From Variovorax sp. KBW07 (GTDB taxonomy: Bacteria; Pseudomonadota; Gammaproteobacteria; Burkholderiales; Burkholderiaceae_C), in assembly GCF_003852515.1 (NCBI RefSeq), contig NZ_QAJK01000046.1, positions 77,534 to 141,533 of the forward strand: a stretch of 64,000 nt of DNA. Reading direction: 5' to 3'. Of this stretch, positions 21,127 to 31,500 are shown one piece after another. The position numbers were made by a program, and so were the translations under genes. The notes beneath the pieces are model-generated. The model saw only the letters and a program-made list of their open reading frames with translations, made no database searches and was not told the DNA's origin. Position 1 is the stretch's first letter; the number at the start of each line of letters is the position of its first letter.

Positions 21127-24100
21127 ATGAACTTCACCGACATCTTCATCCGCCGGCCCGTGCTGGCGATGGTGGTGAGCCTGCTGATCGTGGTGCTGGG
21201 GTTGCGCGCGTTGTCCGGCTTGCCGGTCAACCAGTACCCCAAGACCGAGAACGGCGTGGTCACCATCAGCACCGCCTACTACGGCGCCGACGCGGCCACG
21301 GTCGCGGGCTTCATCACGCAGCCGCTCGAAGCCGCCGTGTCGCAGGCACAGGGCATCGACTACCTGTCTTCGTCGAGCAGCCTGGGCGTATCGACCATCA
21401 CCGCCACGCTGCGGCTGAACTACGACTCGAACCGCGCGCTGACCGAGATCAACACGCAGGTCAACTCGGTGCGCAACCAGCTGCCGCCGCAGGCACAGCA
21501 GCCGGTGCTCACCGTGGCCACGGGCCAGACCACCGATGCCATGTACATCGGCTTCTACAGCGACACGCTGCCCAACAACAACGTGACCGACTTCCTGGTG
21601 CGCGTGGTGCAGCCCAAGCTCAACGCCATTCCGGGCGTGCAGACCGCCGAAATCCTGGGCGCGCGAACCTTCGCCCTGCGCGCCTGGCTCGACGCGCAAA
21701 AAATGGCCGCCTTCGGCGTGACCGCCACCGACGTGAGCGCCGCGCTGGCGGCCAACAACTACCTTGCCGCCGTGGGCGCCAGTAAGGGGCAGATGGTTAC
21801 CGTGCCGCTGACGGCCGGCACCTCGCTGCACAGCGTGGACGAGTTCAAGCAGCTGTCGGTCAAGAGCAGCAACGGCGCCATCGTGCGGCTGCAAGACGTG
21901 GCCAACGTCACGCTGGGCTCCGAGAACTACGACTTCAACGTGGCCTTCAACGGCGTGCGCTCGGTGTTCATCGGCATCAAGGTCGCGCCCGAGGCCAACA
22001 TCCTCGAAGTGGCCAAGCAGGTGCGCACCACCTTCCCCGAACTGCAGGCACAACTGCCCAGCGGGCTGACCGGCAAGATCGTCTACGACTCCACCGACTT
22101 CATCAACACGTCGATCAGCGAAGTGATCAAGACGCTGGTCGAGGCGCTGGTGATCGTTACCGTGGTCATCTACCTGTTCCTGGGCAGCTTCCGCGCGGTG
22201 CTGGTGCCGGTGATTGCCATGCCCCTGTCTTTGATCGGCACCTTCTTCGTGATGCTGGTGCTGGGCTATTCCATCAACCTGCTCACGCTGCTGGCGCTGG
22301 TGCTGGCGATCGGGCTGGTGGTGGACGACGCGATCATCGTGGTCGAGAACGTCGACCGGCACATGCGCGAGGGCAAGACACCGTTGCAGGCCTCGCTGAT
22401 GGCGGCACGCGAGCTTGGCGGGCCCATCCTGGCCATGACCGTGGTGCTGGTGGCGGTGTACGTGCCCATCGGCTTCCAGGGCGGGCTCACGGGCTCGCTG
22501 TTCACCGAATTCGCCTTCACGCTCGCGGGCGCGGTGGTGGTGTCGGGCGTGGTGGCGCTCACGCTGTCGCCCATGATGTGCTCGCGCATCTTCAAGCCCG
22601 AGCAGGACACCGGCAAGTTCGCGACCTTCATCGAGCACACCTTCGAGCGCGTGCACCACCGCTACCAGCTCATTTTGCGCGGCGTGCTCAAGACCTGGCC
22701 GGTGATGATCGTCATGGGGGTCATCCTCATCGGGCTGCTGTTCGTGATGTTCAAGATGTCGAAGTCCGAACTCGCCCCCGAAGAAGACCAGGGCATCGTG
22801 CTGTCGCAGGTGGTGGGCGCGCCCACGGCCACCATCACGCAGATGCAGACCTACGCCGACCAGATCTTCAAGGTGGCGCACGACACGCCCGAGTACGCGC
22901 AACTGTTCCAGCTGACCGGCGTGCCCAGCACCAACGCGGGCATTGCCGGCGTGCTGCTCAAGCCCTGGGACGAGCGCACGCGCAGTGCGCACGACATCCA
23001 GACCGACCTGCAAAAGCGCTGGAACGGCATTGCCGGCGCGAAGGTCGTGGCCTTCCAGTTCCCCGCGCTGCCGGGCGCTTCGGGGCTGCCGGTGCAGTTC
23101 ATCATCAAGACCACGGAGCCGTTCGCCAACCTGAACACGCTCGCGCAGCAGATCATGGACAAGGCGCGCGCCGACGGAAAGTTCTACTACATCGATGCCG
23201 ACCTGAAGATCGACCTGCCGCAGGCCACCGTGGTGGTCGACCGCGACAAGATCGCGTCGCTCGGCATCACGCAGCAGGACGTGGGCAACGCGCTGGGCGC
23301 GGCGCTCGGCGGCGGCTACGTCAATTATTTTTCGATCTCGGGCCGCTCCTACAAGGTGATTCCACAGGTGCAGCAGGTCGACCGGCTGAACCCTTCGGAC
23401 GTGCTGAACTTCTACATCAAGACGCCCAACGGCGTGGTGCCGGCGAGCACCGTCGCGAGCCTGAAGTACAGCGTGCAGCCCGAGACGGTGAACCACTTCC
23501 AGCAGCTCAACTCGGTGACCATCCAGGGCGTGCCCAGCGGCACGCAGGGCGAAACGCTCGAGTACCTGCGCGGCGTGGTGAAGGAGCTGGCGCCCAGCGG
23601 CTACACAGTGGACTACTCGGGCCAGTCGCGCCAGTTCGTGCAGGAGTCGGGCAACTTCGCCATTACCTTCGTGTTCGCGCTGATCATCGTGTTCCTGGCG
23701 CTGGCGGCGCAGTTCGAAAGCTTCCGCGACCCGGTGGTCATTCTGGTGTCGGTGCCGCTCGCCCTGTTCGGCGCCATGATCTTCATCTTCTGGGGCTTTG
23801 CCTCGATGAACATCTACACGCAGGTGGGGCTGGTCACGCTGATGGGCCTCATCAGCAAGCACGGCATCCTGATCGTCGAAGTGGCCAACCGCCTGCAGAA
23901 GCAGGGCCTGAGCAAGCTCGACGCCATCGTCGAGGCAGCGGGCACGCGGCTGCGCCCCATCCTCATGACGACGGCGGCCATGGTGTTCGGCGTGCTGCCA
24001 CTGGTCATTGCGTCGGGCGCCGGTGCCGCCGGCCGCCAGGCCATGGGCATCGTGATTTTCAGCGGCCTGTCGATCGGCACGCTGTTCACGCTGTTCGTGG

Positions 24101-24207
24101 TGCCGGCCATGTACCTGTTCATTGCGGCGCGCCACGAGAAAGAAGAAGAAGCCGAAGCCGGCGACGCCGTTCCGGCGCTGCCCGGGAAGGTGGCACCGGA
24201 AGCCTGA
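21127..24207 (+). CDS. RND multidrug efflux pump, HAE1 family
   Basis: 1026 residues, full length for AcrB/MexF-type pumps. It is a proton-driven inner-membrane transporter with 12 membrane helices and two large periplasmic loops. The N-terminus MNFTDIFIRRPVLAMVVSLL is typical. The proton relay is present as D400/D401 in TM4 (IGLVVDDAIIVVENV) and K911 in TM10 (LMGLISKHGILIVEVAN). The C-terminal end VVPAMYLFIAARHEKEEE is normal. Substrates cannot be told from sequence. No dedicated TetR, MarR or LysR regulator is adjacent, so control is unclear. Confidence 0.95.
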   Translation: MNFTDIFIRRPVLAMVVSLLIVVLGLRALSGLPVNQYPKTENGVVTISTAYYGADAATVAGFITQPLEAAVSQAQGIDYLSSSSSLGVSTITATLRLNYDSNRALTEINTQVNSVRNQLPPQAQQPVLTVATGQTTDAMYIGFYSDTLPNNNVTDFLVRVVQPKLNAIPGVQTAEILGARTFALRAWLDAQKMAAFGVTATDVSAALAANNYLAAVGASKGQMVTVPLTAGTSLHSVDEFKQLSVKSSNGAIVRLQDVANVTLGSENYDFNVAFNGVRSVFIGIKVAPEANILEVAKQVRTTFPELQAQLPSGLTGKIVYDSTDFINTSISEVIKTLVEALVIVTVVIYLFLGSFRAVLVPVIAMPLSLIGTFFVMLVLGYSINLLTLLALVLAIGLVVDDAIIVVENVDRHMREGKTPLQASLMAARELGGPILAMTVVLVAVYVPIGFQGGLTGSLFTEFAFTLAGAVVVSGVVALTLSPMMCSRIFKPEQDTGKFATFIEHTFERVHHRYQLILRGVLKTWPVMIVMGVILIGLLFVMFKMSKSELAPEEDQGIVLSQVVGAPTATITQMQTYADQIFKVAHDTPEYAQLFQLTGVPSTNAGIAGVLLKPWDERTRSAHDIQTDLQKRWNGIAGAKVVAFQFPALPGASGLPVQFIIKTTEPFANLNTLAQQIMDKARADGKFYYIDADLKIDLPQATVVVDRDKIASLGITQQDVGNALGAALGGGYVNYFSISGRSYKVIPQVQQVDRLNPSDVLNFYIKTPNGVVPASTVASLKYSVQPETVNHFQQLNSVTIQGVPSGTQGETLEYLRGVVKELAPSGYTVDYSGQSRQFVQESGNFAITFVFALIIVFLALAAQFESFRDPVVILVSVPLALFGAMIFIFWGFASMNIYTQVGLVTLMGLISKHGILIVEVANRLQKQGLSKLDAIVEAAGTRLRPILMTTAAMVFGVLPLVIASGAGAAGRQAMGIVIFSGLSIGTLFTLFVVPAMYLFIAARHEKEEEAEAGDAVPALPGKVAPEA

Positions 24208-24258
24208 CCGGAGGCAATGCACGAGCGCATGAAAGCGCTCTTGCGCAAATTCAGGAAG

Positions 24259-24291
24259 GCCCGCTGTCGAATGGACAGCGGGCTTTTTTTT
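24259..24291 (+). terminator. Rho-independent terminator of the RND operon
   Basis: A perfect 10-bp stem GCCCGCTGTC (24259-24268) and GACAGCGGGC (24274-24283) with loop GAATG is followed at once by a run of eight T. It closes the efflux operon 52 bp after the pump stop codon. Confidence 0.93.
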
Positions 24292-24359
24292 GTGTTCAAT
24301 CCCGCGCAGCCGATTTCCGCCCCCTCTTCCCTCTTCACCCACCAGGACGCCGATCTGCC

Positions 24360-25313
24360 ATGGTTGACACCACCGCCATCGACAACAAGCTACGAAGGTT
24401 GCGCCTCGAGAAGCGGACGCCGGACAACGACCTCTACTACCTGTTCGACACCATGCCGACGCTGCACGAATGGCAGAAGGCAACCTCGGCCAAGGTGGGC
24501 GCCAGGGGCGTGAAGTCGAACCCCGAGCTGCTGGCCATCGACACCGAACTCACGAACTACCACCTGCCGCACGTGGCGCGGGGCAGCCGCGCCAGCGCGA
24601 TCAAGCGCATCGCCGCCACCATCGCGGCCTGGAAAACAAGGCGCGGCCACAAGGCAGACACCAGCCTTCGCCACGACGCCATGGAGATGCTTGAAGAGAT
24701 CGTCACCACCCTGCGCACCCATGTGGTCTACGACCGGGACCAGTGGCTCATGCGCCAGCAATTCGTCGCAACCGGGCCCGACAGGATCCCGGGCGGATTC
24801 GGTGAAAACGGCGCAACCGTCCAGCGACTGCGGAAATCGCTGATCGAAGAGCTGTCGGGTCCGGGAAGCGCGGCCCGGCACAACGACTCGATGAACGAAG
24901 CGAACGGGCGAATCCTCGATGCCTACGGCCTGCGGCCGGGCCGCGACTTTACCGGGGGCGCCGCCTGCTTCAGTGCCGCGGCCTGGGCCACGGACCCCGC
25001 CAACATCCGCGGCGACATCGACTTCTACACGCGCCCGGACACGACCTACACGATTGGCCCTGCCCGTGTCGAAAGAAACTCGAACGACACCCACCGCTAC
25101 GCCCTGGACAACAACGACATCATCATCGACCCGACCTGGCGGCAGTTCTTTCCAACGCTGCTGGGCCTGGGAACGCCTGCGATCTTCGTCGGCACGCTGG
25201 AGGATCTGGTTGCCATCATCCGCAATGCCAGGCACAGCCCGGCCAAGCTTGCGACGATCTACAGCGGGAGAACAGTGACGACTGCCTACGCCCGCTGCCT
25301 GAACGCGCTTTAA
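24360..25313 (+). CDS. Orphan protein with a papain/transglutaminase-like Cys-His-Asp arrangement
   Basis: 317 residues, no signal peptide or membrane segment, family not recognised. The N-terminal half (about 1-170) is charged and helical. The C-terminal half has FTGGAACFSAAAWA with C203, then NDTHRYAL with H245 and DIIIDPTW with D257. Cys, His about 42 residues later, and Asp 12 residues after the His within a D-P-T-W strand is the pattern of papain-fold and transglutaminase-like enzymes, including several deamidase or protease effectors. That is an inference from spacing only. ATG 24360 follows an 80-nt gap after the efflux terminator, so it has its own promoter. It stands alone on the plus strand. 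Confidence 0.55.
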   Translation: MVDTTAIDNKLRRLRLEKRTPDNDLYYLFDTMPTLHEWQKATSAKVGARGVKSNPELLAIDTELTNYHLPHVARGSRASAIKRIAATIAAWKTRRGHKADTSLRHDAMEMLEEIVTTLRTHVVYDRDQWLMRQQFVATGPDRIPGGFGENGATVQRLRKSLIEELSGPGSAARHNDSMNEANGRILDAYGLRPGRDFTGGAACFSAAAWATDPANIRGDIDFYTRPDTTYTIGPARVERNSNDTHRYALDNNDIIIDPTWRQFFPTLLGLGTPAIFVGTLEDLVAIIRNARHSPAKLATIYSGRTVTTAYARCLNAL

Positions 25314-25446
25314 GTCGGTCGCGCGGGCGGTACCACGCGGCCCCGGATTAGAGGCCGCAACCCACTGCGTTTTCTTGTAGCGCCCGAACCCCTCGCCTAG
25401 ACTGGATGCGAGGGCACCCGCGGTGCCGGGGGCCAAGGAGCCTGCC

Positions 25447-25893
25447 ATGTACAAGCGTGTTCTCGTCGCGACCGATGGCTCCGCGCTGTCGGAACAAGCC
25501 GTGACGGCCGCCATCGACCTCTCGCTGCTGACCGGGGCCGAACTGGTGAGCGTCACCGTGGTGCACATCCAGCCCTATGGCTACTTCGAAGGCTCGATGG
25601 TGCTGAGCCAGCGCGATGCCGAAGCCACGCAGCAGCAGGCCGATGTGGCCGCGCAGCGCATGGTCGATGCGGTCAAGGCGGCAGCGCTTGCCAAGGGGGT
25701 TCGCAGCGCGCAGGCCATCGTCATGAAATCGAACCAGGTGGCCGAGGCCATCATCACCACCGCCAAGACCCAGCAGTGCGACCTGATCGTGATGGCTTCG
25801 CACGGACGGCGCAGCCTCGCGCGCCTGCTGATGGGCAGCGAGACGCTGCACGTGCTCACGCACTCGCACATTCCGGTGCTGGTGCTTCGCTAG
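25447..25893 (+). CDS. Universal stress protein (UspA family)
   Basis: 148 residues, one UspA domain. The N-terminus YKRVLVATDGSALSEQAV is typical, with the conserved Asp of the nucleotide site. The C-terminal loop reads ASHGRRSLARLLMGSETLHVL. The usual ATP-binding pattern G-x2-G-x9-G-S/T has Ser in place of the second Gly, so ATP binding may be altered. A Shine-Dalgarno AAGGAG precedes ATG 25447. An in-frame GTG at 25423 is rejected as the start because the RBS fits the ATG. Confidence 0.9.
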   Translation: MYKRVLVATDGSALSEQAVTAAIDLSLLTGAELVSVTVVHIQPYGYFEGSMVLSQRDAEATQQQADVAAQRMVDAVKAAALAKGVRSAQAIVMKSNQVAEAIITTAKTQQCDLIVMASHGRRSLARLLMGSETLHVLTHSHIPVLVLR

Positions 25894-25922
25894 AAAGACA
25901 CGGCTCGCGGCATTGCGTGCCG

Positions 25923-27833
25923 CTACTCCGCGAAGAAGCCGATCGACAGGAACGGATTCACCTTGCTCACGTTGTTCACGGGGTCGTAGGTGGTGAACTG
26001 CTGGTTCACGCCGTTCATCAGCAGGCCGTACACCGGTCCGACCTTCACCATCACGCCCGTGTCGCCGGCCTTGAAGACGGGTGTGCCGCCCGACAGGAAA
26101 CTCCTGTTCGCCGTCACGCTCACCAGGCCGGGCCGCGCCTGGGTGAAGTCGAGCGCCAGGTCGGACGACGGCGCCGACGTGAACGGGTTCAGCAGCGTGG
26201 CCGATCCGCCCTGGAACGACATGGCGCCGTTGTTGACGGCGGCATCGCTCGACGCGCTCCCGTCGGTGCAGGCCCCAGCCGAAGGGAAGATCATTTGCCC
26301 GTTGACCGGCGATGACCGGGAGCTCTGCCCGGGCGACATGACCACCCCGCAAACCGACGCGCTGTTCGTGCCCACGTAGCGGCCCGCGAGCACCGCCTGC
26401 GTGATGTTCGTGGCGGGTGCGAGCAACGAAAAGCCGGCCTGGTCGTCGACCATGTGCGCAAGAACGATGCCCTGGCCATCGTTGATATGGCCGACGCGAA
26501 CGATCACCGGGACAAGCTGGTCGCCCACCTTGCCCACGATCATGATGCCGTGCGCCAGGCTGGGGCGCACGAGGAACTGGAACACCTCGACGCCGACCGC
26601 CGGATACCTCAGGTCGGGATTCGCACCGCTGGTGAACACACCGTCTGGCGAACCATCGGCATTGCGTCGCAGCTTCCACGGCGCGCCGGTCGAAAAGCAT
26701 GAGTACTGCGATGCGTCGGGGGTGCAGCTGCCGTCGGCATTGAAGGTCTGGCTGGCCTGTATTGCCTGGGGTTCCCAGCCGAACCAATGCGCGCCAGAGT
26801 CGCTTTGCGAAGGCGTGCCTTCCGGCGTGACGCGAAAGCCAAGCTCGTTGTAGGTGCCCGCCACTTGCGTGAAGTCGGTCACGGTGTGGCTGAAGCCGAT
26901 GAACGGGTACGAGTCGAAGGTTCGCGGCGGCACGGCGGCAAGGAAAAGTCCCCCGCTGAACTCGAGCCCATCGTGTTGGACCGTCGCGCCCGGAATACCG
27001 CCGACGACCAGCCCGTGCCCTACGAACAGCACCGGCGGCGCCTGCGGATTGATCGCCACGGTGTACATGCCGCCCGGGGTCCCGCCATTCTTCAGCACGA
27101 TGGCGCAGCGGTCCTGCCTGACCGAAGGCATGGCCAGCGCGGTGCCGGTGGGGTGTTCGAAGTCGCCGCTGATCGTCAGGCCGGCGCGTGTGTCGTTGCG
27201 CTGCCCGCTCGAAGTGGGCACCGGGGATTCGACGAAGGTCATCTCGTACTTCATGGCCGCCGAATCGAACTTCACCTTCACGTATTCGCCGCTGGCGGCG
27301 CCGCCGGTGTAGGTGATTGCGGGGTCGAGCACGTCGGGGCACAGGCTGGCCGCCACCACGTCCGAGCACACCACCTGCACGTTGTCGATGGCCGCGCCGT
27401 TCACCGTGCCGGTTGCATTGCCGACAACGCAGCGTTGCGACGGGGCCGCCGGCGCGGTCTTTACCGTGACGGCGTAGGCCGCGCCATCGGCCAGGGGCGT
27501 GGCGAAGCGGATGGGGCCGTCGCCGGCCACGGCGAGGTCGTCGCCCGCGTTGTTCTGCAGCACGAGGCCGCTGCCTTTCAGCCCGGTGACGGTGCCGCCC
27601 ACTGCCCTGTTCGCCGCGTGCGGGAGCGGGGCGGGAGTTTCCGGAGTTGCTGGAGGCGGGGCCGGAAGAAAGGGAACGCCGCCGCTGCCTCCACTGCCTC
27701 CGCATCCCACGAGCACGGCGCCGATGGTGACGGCGGTGGCCAGCGTCGCGAACCGTTCGTGCCAGACGGCGCGAACGTCGGCAGGTGCGGCGGCGTACGG
27801 CCGGGAACGGCTGCGCAGGAAGAAAACGGGCAT
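25923..27833 (-). CDS. Large lipoprotein, possible DUF2957 family
   Basis: 636 residues. The N-terminus has a basic region and lipobox GAVLVGC (Cys44), followed by a Gly/Ser and Pro-rich linker (CGGSGGSGGVPFLPAPPP). The mature part is beta-rich with aromatic and Cys residues and ends NPFLSIGFFAE. Overall organisation resembles Burkholderiales DUF2957 lipoproteins, whose function is unknown. The assignment is from memory of the family. It is convergent with the universal stress gene (29 bp apart). Its upstream side faces the AT-rich leader of the adhesin gene. Confidence 0.6.
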   Translation of the reverse strand: MPVFFLRSRSRPYAAAPADVRAVWHERFATLATAVTIGAVLVGCGGSGGSGGVPFLPAPPPATPETPAPLPHAANRAVGGTVTGLKGSGLVLQNNAGDDLAVAGDGPIRFATPLADGAAYAVTVKTAPAAPSQRCVVGNATGTVNGAAIDNVQVVCSDVVAASLCPDVLDPAITYTGGAASGEYVKVKFDSAAMKYEMTFVESPVPTSSGQRNDTRAGLTISGDFEHPTGTALAMPSVRQDRCAIVLKNGGTPGGMYTVAINPQAPPVLFVGHGLVVGGIPGATVQHDGLEFSGGLFLAAVPPRTFDSYPFIGFSHTVTDFTQVAGTYNELGFRVTPEGTPSQSDSGAHWFGWEPQAIQASQTFNADGSCTPDASQYSCFSTGAPWKLRRNADGSPDGVFTSGANPDLRYPAVGVEVFQFLVRPSLAHGIMIVGKVGDQLVPVIVRVGHINDGQGIVLAHMVDDQAGFSLLAPATNITQAVLAGRYVGTNSASVCGVVMSPGQSSRSSPVNGQMIFPSAGACTDGSASSDAAVNNGAMSFQGGSATLLNPFTSAPSSDLALDFTQARPGLVSVTANRSFLSGGTPVFKAGDTGVMVKVGPVYGLLMNGVNQQFTTYDPVNNVSKVNPFLSIGFFAE

Positions 27834-28245
27834 TGAGGTTTCGATGGGACTTGTCGGTGGGCCGGCGCTTGGAAAGCGTGAGCAGCGATCCTATGAATGC
27901 CCTGTGCGCACCGCATCCGCCCTAAGTCCATTGCAGCTTCGGGCCGCGCGTGCTACGCAGCCCGGGAGCATTCATGAACGACATGGCGTGAACAACCGGC
28001 AGTCGCTACCGGATCAATCACGCCCGATATCTTTAAATTGCCTTAATAGTTAATCATCGTAATGATAATTTCCAACCAGAAAAATACCGCGAGAACTAAT
28101 ACACAACAAGTGTGAACTCTTGTCATATTGAAGTTCAAAGCGGGACGTTTCCTTTGAAACCAACGTACATTTCGGCGCTGATTTCAGCCCGCGTACTCCG
28201 TCGATTGGTTTTCCACCACCCTATCGAAGAAAAAAGAAATTCATT

Positions 28246-28269
28246 AATTTATTTAGCAGTAAATAAATT
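28246..28269. promoter_or_regulatory. Perfect AT-rich palindrome upstream of the adhesin gene
   Basis: AATTTATTTA (28246-28255), spacer GCAG, TAAATAAATT (28260-28269). Both 10-nt arms match perfectly. It looks like a binding site for a dimeric regulator or a nucleoid protein, about 320 bp upstream of the adhesin ATG. The position makes it a candidate control element of the adhesin or the divergent lipoprotein. Confidence 0.5.
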
Positions 28270-28404
28270 CAATTTCTAAATCACCTTCAACGAAGCATTC
28301 GTCAGCGCAGCTTCATGAAAATCGATTGAACACTTGAATTCCCGAACATCGATCTTCGAGGCTCCGGGAATAGCAGTGAATCTCGGCAGCGAGCTTGAAC
28401 TTCC

Positions 28405-28430
28405 ACCGACTTCGGGTCGGTTGGTTTTTA
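28405..28430 (+). terminator. Leader hairpin with T-run (attenuator-like)
   Basis: Stem ACCGAC (28405-28410) and GTCGGT (28416-28421) with loop TTCGG, followed by TGG and a run of five T. It is shorter than a full terminator but in the right place, in the 5' leader of the adhesin transcript. It may act as a transcription attenuator or end a short upstream transcript. Confidence 0.35.
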
Positions 28431-28441
28431 TTGGAAATTCA

Positions 28442-28594
28442 ATGCACGAATATAAAAAATCTCTGGCCGAGGTTTTCTCTCATTTCAAGAGCCTGTATAT
28501 CGCCCTCTTCTCCGAAAAGCAGTCGGCTCACGCCGTCTTTCCAGCGCCAATCTCGAGTTCCGCCAATGGCTCTTCGAAAGGCGCCGCCAGATGA
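28442..28594 (+). CDS. Possible leader peptide overlapping the adhesin start
   Basis: 50 codons from ATG 28442 (MHEYKKSLAEVFSHFKSLY). Its stop TGA overlaps the adhesin ATG as ATGA at 28591-28594, the usual sign of translational coupling. The frame is open further up to TTG 28334. There is no strong Shine-Dalgarno (GGAAAT at best), no recognised family, and the composition is AT-richer than genomic coding sequence. It could equally be chance. Confidence 0.3.
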   Translation: MHEYKKSLAEVFSHFKSLYIALFSEKQSAHAVFPAPISSSANGSSKGAAR

Positions 28595-31500
28595 ACAAGA
28601 TCTGCCGTGTCATTTGGAGCGAAGCGCTTGACAGCTGGATTGCGGTATCCGAACTCGGCTCGGCGCGCCGCAAGAAATCTTCCCGGACCATTCTGGCGAT
28701 GGCTGTCGCGTCGTTGTTTGGCACTTTCGCGTCGCCTGCTGCTCTTGCGTGGGATTGCTCAACCACTCCGGCCAAAGGGAACATCAAGAATCCACTGGGA
28801 GTCAGTGAGTACTGCGGCACTGGGACAGGCTTGACGCTGACGGCCAACCAGGACAGCAATGGGGGTTGGGAGACGTTGGTCTTGCGAGGTGGAGGCACAG
28901 AAGGGCAGACGGTCAGAAATTATTTTGTTGGTAGTGCGGACATCGGCAATGCCGCGAATGTCACGCTGGGCGACTCGGGCTACACGAACTCCACCACGAC
29001 TGTCTTCGCCAACCATTTTCAGGTAGGCGACTCCACAACCAGCGCTTCAGGGGCAAACAGCACGGCCATGGGCATCGGTGCCAAAGCCACGTTGTCGGAC
29101 ACCGTCGCCATCGGCAGCAACACATCGGCTTCCGGTCTCCGGGCAATTGCGCTGGGAGGTAATGCCGCAACAGCCAACAGCGGAGCCTCGGCTGCAGCGA
29201 CCGACGCCATCGCAATCGGTGGGCAGTCCAGCGTTTCGACAGCGGCCACTTCCGGCATTGCGATAGGCCTCCAGGCCAATGTCAACGTAGCTGGATCGGT
29301 TGCGCTGGGTGCAAACGCGACCACTACCGGCGCGGCATCGCCGGCCACCGGCGGCACTGGCTCCGTCGACAACATCGTTGTCGGCGCCACCACCTTCACG
29401 GGCTTCGCCGGCGCCAATTCGTCGGCGGGGGTGGTGAGCGTGGGCGGATCTGGCACAGAGCGCCGGATCCAGAATGTCGCAACGGGCCTGGTGGGTGCAA
29501 ACAGCACCGACGCCATCAATGGCAGCCAGTTGTATTCCGTGGTGAGTACGGTGACGAGCAACATCGGGAGCTTGTCGACGAGCCTGAGCACCGCGAAAAG
29601 CAACATCGGTAGCCTGTCTACTGGGCTGAGCACTGCGACAAGCAATATCGGTAGCCTGTCCACTGGTTTGAGCACTGCGACGAGCAACATCGGTAGCTTG
29701 TCCACTGGCCTGAGCACCGCGAAAAGCAACATCGGTAGCTTGTCCACTGGCCTGAGCACTGCGACGAGCAACATCGGTAGCCTGTCCACTGGCCTGAGCA
29801 CGGCGACGAGCAACATCGGTAGCTTGTCCACTGGCCTGAGCACTGCGACGAGCAACATCGGCAGCCTGTCCACTGGTTTGAGCACTGCGACGAGCAACAT
29901 CGGCAGCCTGTCCACGGGCCTGAGCACTGCGACGAGCAACATCGGCAGCCTGTCCACGGGCCTGAGCACGACCAACAGCAGCGTCGTCAGCTTGTCGACT
30001 TCGACATCCACCGGCTTGAGCACGGCGACAAGCAGCATTGGCAGCCTATCGACAGGCCTTAGCACCGCCGCCAGCAATATCGGCAGCCTGTCAACCGGAC
30101 TCGCCCACTCGGTGCAATACGACGACGAGGGTCACACGAAGGTGACGCTGGGGGGCAAGGGCTCGGCAAAGCCGGTAAGCCTTGCCAACGTGGCCGACGG
30201 TGTGGACCCAACCGACGCGGTGAACTTCGGACAGTTGACGTCGCTGTCGACTTCGACCTCAACCGGTCTGAGCACCGCGACCAGCAGCATCGCCAGCCTA
30301 TCGACCTCCACGTCTACGGGACTGAGCACGGCGACAAGCAATATCGGTAGTTTGTCGATTGGCTTGAGCACTGCAACGAGCAACATCGGAAGCCTGTCTA
30401 CGGGCCTGAGCACCACCGACAGCAACCTCGCAAGCCTGTCGACCTCCACGTCGACGGGGCTTAGCACTGCAAACAGCAATATCGGTAGCTTGTCTACCGG
30501 TCTGAGCACCGCCACCAGCGGCATTGGCAGTTTGTCCACAACCCTGAGTACGACTAACAGCAATCTCGAGAGCTTGTCGACCTCCACGTCTACCGGACTG
30601 AGTACCGCCACCAGCGGCATCGGCAGTTTGTCGACTGGCTTGAGCACAACGAACAGCAGTGTCGCGAGTCTGTCCACTTCGACCTCGACAGGTCTGAGCA
30701 CCGCGACGAGCAATATCGAAAGTTTGTCTACCGGCCTGAGCACTGCCGCCAGCGGCATTGGCAGTTTGTCGACTGGTTTGAGCACGGCGGTCAGCAACAT
30801 CGGCAGCCTGTCCACTGGCCTCAGCACCGCTACCAGCAACATCAGTAGCCTCTCCACGGGCCTTGCAAACTCGGTCCAGTACGACGACGCGAGCCACAAA
30901 CAGGTGACCCTGGGCGGCAAGGGCTCGACAACGCCAGTGATCCTCACCAATGTCGCAGCGGGCGTGGATACCACCGATGCGGTGAACTTCGGGCAGTTGA
31001 CCTCGCTGTCGACGTCGATCTCCGGCAGCGTCGCGAGCCTGTCCACCGGGCTGAGCACCACCGACAGCAACGTCAGCAACCTGTCTACTTCCACCTCGAC
31101 CGGCCTGAGCACTGCAACGAGCAGCATCGGCAGCCTGTCCACGGGCCTGAGCACGACGAACAGCAGCGTCAACAGCCTGTCGACCTCCACCTCTACCGGC
31201 TTGAGCACGGCCGCCAGCGGCATCAGTAGTTTGTCGACTGGCCTAAGCACTGCGACAAGCAACATCAACAGTCTCTCGACAAGCTTGAGCACGACGGACA
31301 GCAGCGTTGCGAGCTTGTCGACTTCGACTTCTACTGGCCTGAGCACTGCCACCAGCAACATCGACAGTCTGTCCACGAGCCTGAGCACAACGAACAGCGG
31401 CGTCGCCAGCCTGTCGACCTCCACCTCGACCGGCCTGAGCACAGCCAACAGCGGCATCAGCAGCCTGTCTACCGGCCTGAGCACGACGAACAGCAGCGTT

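Larger units (their letters stand above)
27834..28441. other. AT-rich non-coding leader between the lipoprotein and adhesin genes
   Basis: A gene-free stretch, strikingly AT-rich from about 28020 to 28340 compared with the surrounding high-GC DNA. It contains small inverted repeats: GTTTC-CTTT-GAAAC (28147-28160), the perfect palindrome at 28246-28269 and a hairpin with a T-run at 28405-28430. It presumably holds the divergent promoters of the lipoprotein and the trimeric autotransporter and a long 5' leader. I could not name promoter boxes with confidence. Confidence 0.55.
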
